Source: RGIG5681 sp034180345 (GTDB lineage Bacteria > Bacillota_I > Bacilli_A > Erysipelotrichales > Erysipelotrichaceae). From it: DNA of 5,588 bases. Positions 4,631 to 5,588 of this stretch are shown here, piece by piece. Location: positions 1 to 5,588 of the forward strand of contig JAXFOQ010000010.1 of NCBI GenBank assembly GCA_034180345.1, given 5' to 3'. The translations under genes and the position numbers were made by a program. The notes below the pieces were generated by a model. That model ran no database searches. It was not told where the DNA came from and saw only the letters and a list, made by a program, of their open reading frames with translations. Numbering within the stretch: position 1 is the stretch's first letter; every line of letters starts with the position of its first letter.

Positions 4631-5588
4631 TTAATTATGTAAAATTGCTCTATACCCTTTTCCCTCAATAGTATAATTTATTATAAACTGATCTGGACGT
4701 TTTGATGATCCTTCATAAATTATTTCTATATCAACTGTTACTTTTTTGGGAGGAATCGATTTGAGATTCTTTTCCCATTCTCGTTCAATTCTCCAATATT
4801 CATCAGAGTTGAGTGCTTTGGATTGAGAGACTAAGTTATCAAGTTTTGGAGATCCACCAAATGCATCCCCAAAAATATGTCCAGCATGATCACCAACGCG
4901 TTTATCAGGTGTTTTTCTAACATAATTCAACCTACTATCATGAATTTTCAACTTTAAGCCGTCTGGATCAGTCGATCCTCTAATAATTCGAGCTTGATCA
5001 TCAGTTTTATAAATGTATCCATGCTCACCTGTTGTATAAATAATATCTGGTTTAGGATTTTTACCATTAAAATGACTTCCATCGGTGATAACTTCTCTAC
5101 CATCATTGTACCATGGGTTATCAATATTTTCTATATCTGGTTTTTTATTAAGCTTATTACCCGCTTGCTTTAAATCATCACTAATTTTTAGGCCTTGCTC
5201 ACTAAGTTCTTCTGTCATTTCATCAGCTTGACTTGATAAAATCCTCGCTAAATCATCTGTTCCATTTTTCGCATGACTTGCAAACTCAACTAGATCATCT
5301 GAGCTTCTAGCAAGATCATCAATATAGCCACTAAATCCACCTGTAAACGCAAATTCCATTTGAGGTTTTCCTGTAAATATATTGTCAATCTGATTTCTTA
5401 TCGCTCTTCCAAAATCATCAGTCTTGGATACTACTGTATTATATGTAGCTCTAATCTTTGTTTTTCCTAGTTTATAAGTATCATCAACAAAGTTCAGAGC
5501 TTTTCCTTTCAGTTTTCCAGCTAAATTCAGAAATTTTCTTCCATATTCAAATTGGCTTGTGATAAGAGTAATACCCGGCAACATATCT
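4631..5588 (-). CDS. Polymorphic toxin, C-terminal part with DNA/RNA non-specific endonuclease domain (5' partial)
   Basis: The frame is open to the window edge, so this is probably the C-terminal third or less of a large secreted toxin. The Met at 5584 (residue 1 below) is not convincing as a start. Residues 1-150 are a polar linker with repeated acidic DDL/DDLAR elements. Residues 180-317 match the nuclease domain of YeeF/EsaD-type toxins (Endonuclea_NS_2). They contain YTTGEHGYIY (183-192), VGDHAGHIFGDAFGG (230-244) with likely catalytic His236, DNLVSQ with metal-binding Asn250, and YWRIEREW with Glu267 and Glu269. The domain ends RPDQFIINYTIEGKGYRAIL. It should cleave DNA and/or RNA in a competing cell. 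The delivery domain (LXG for type VII secretion, or Rhs/WapA-type) lies outside the window. An immunity gene follows directly. All expected catalytic residues appear present, so the domain looks intact. Confidence 0.88.
   Translation of the reverse strand, partial: DMLPGITLITSQFEYGRKFLNLAGKLKGKALNFVDDTYKLGKTKIRATYNTVVSKTDDFGRAIRNQIDNIFTGKPQMEFAFTGGFSGYIDDLARSSDDLVEFASHAKNGTDDLARILSSQADEMTEELSEQGLKISDDLKQAGNKLNKKPDIENIDNPWYNDGREVITDGSHFNGKNPKPDIIYTTGEHGYIYKTDDQARIIRGSTDPDGLKLKIHDSRLNYVRKTPDKRVGDHAGHIFGDAFGGSPKLDNLVSQSKALNSDEYWRIEREWEKNLKSIPPKKVTVDIEIIYEGSSKRPDQFIINYTIEGKGYRAILHN

Noticed and set aside
4618..4668. Upstream ATG extending the immunity protein by 17 residues
   Set aside because: It would overlap the toxin coding end and lacks a ribosome site, while ATG 4617 has GGAGGA just upstream.

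Overview
The window is AT-rich DNA from a low-GC Firmicute that uses the standard code (the Trp codons I checked are TGG). Strong GGAGG-type ribosome sites, a YjjU-like patatin protein, an EcsC-family protein and a bacterial polymorphic nuclease toxin suggest a Bacilli- or Erysipelotrichia-type host. That placement is inference; I cannot name a species. Every supported gene lies on the minus strand, so transcription runs from high to low coordinates.

Reading with transcription: (1) 5588-4631 holds the C-terminal part of a polymorphic toxin ending in a DNA/RNA non-specific endonuclease domain. It is followed 13 bp later by a small acidic gene (4617-4165) that is almost certainly its immunity protein. 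(2) 4164-3785 is about 380 bp of very AT-rich DNA with no convincing gene and a few inverted repeats. (3) 3784-3410 is a small hydrophobic membrane protein of unknown function with an uncertain start; a terminator hairpin follows at 3372-3341. (4) 3227-2508 encodes an EcsC-family protein, with a strong ribosome site and a promoter region containing an (AT)8 tract. (5) 2378-1644 is nagB, glucosamine-6-phosphate deaminase. It has no Shine-Dalgarno site, and a TATAAT box lies exactly 6 nt before its ATG, so a leaderless mRNA is likely. A patatin-like phospholipase (1642-791) follows 1 nt after the nagB stop, apparently translationally coupled. (6) 729-166 is ahpC, a typical 2-Cys peroxiredoxin, with its own ribosome site and a palindromic AT-rich promoter region. 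(7) The ahpC terminator hairpin (160-140) is followed 4 nt later by the 5' end of a group II intron, which runs out of the window at position 1. Its start resembles class IIC introns, which insert behind intrinsic terminators.

Functionally there is a housekeeping block (amino-sugar catabolism, a lipid-hydrolase-like protein, peroxide defence) and, upstream, an interbacterial-competition module. Two points are less routine: the intron sitting in the ahpC terminator, and a 20-bp promoter-like sequence (19/20 identical) found before both nagB and the small membrane gene. The latter casts doubt on the upstream TTG start of the membrane gene. I saw no tRNA, rRNA, CRISPR or insertion sequence.
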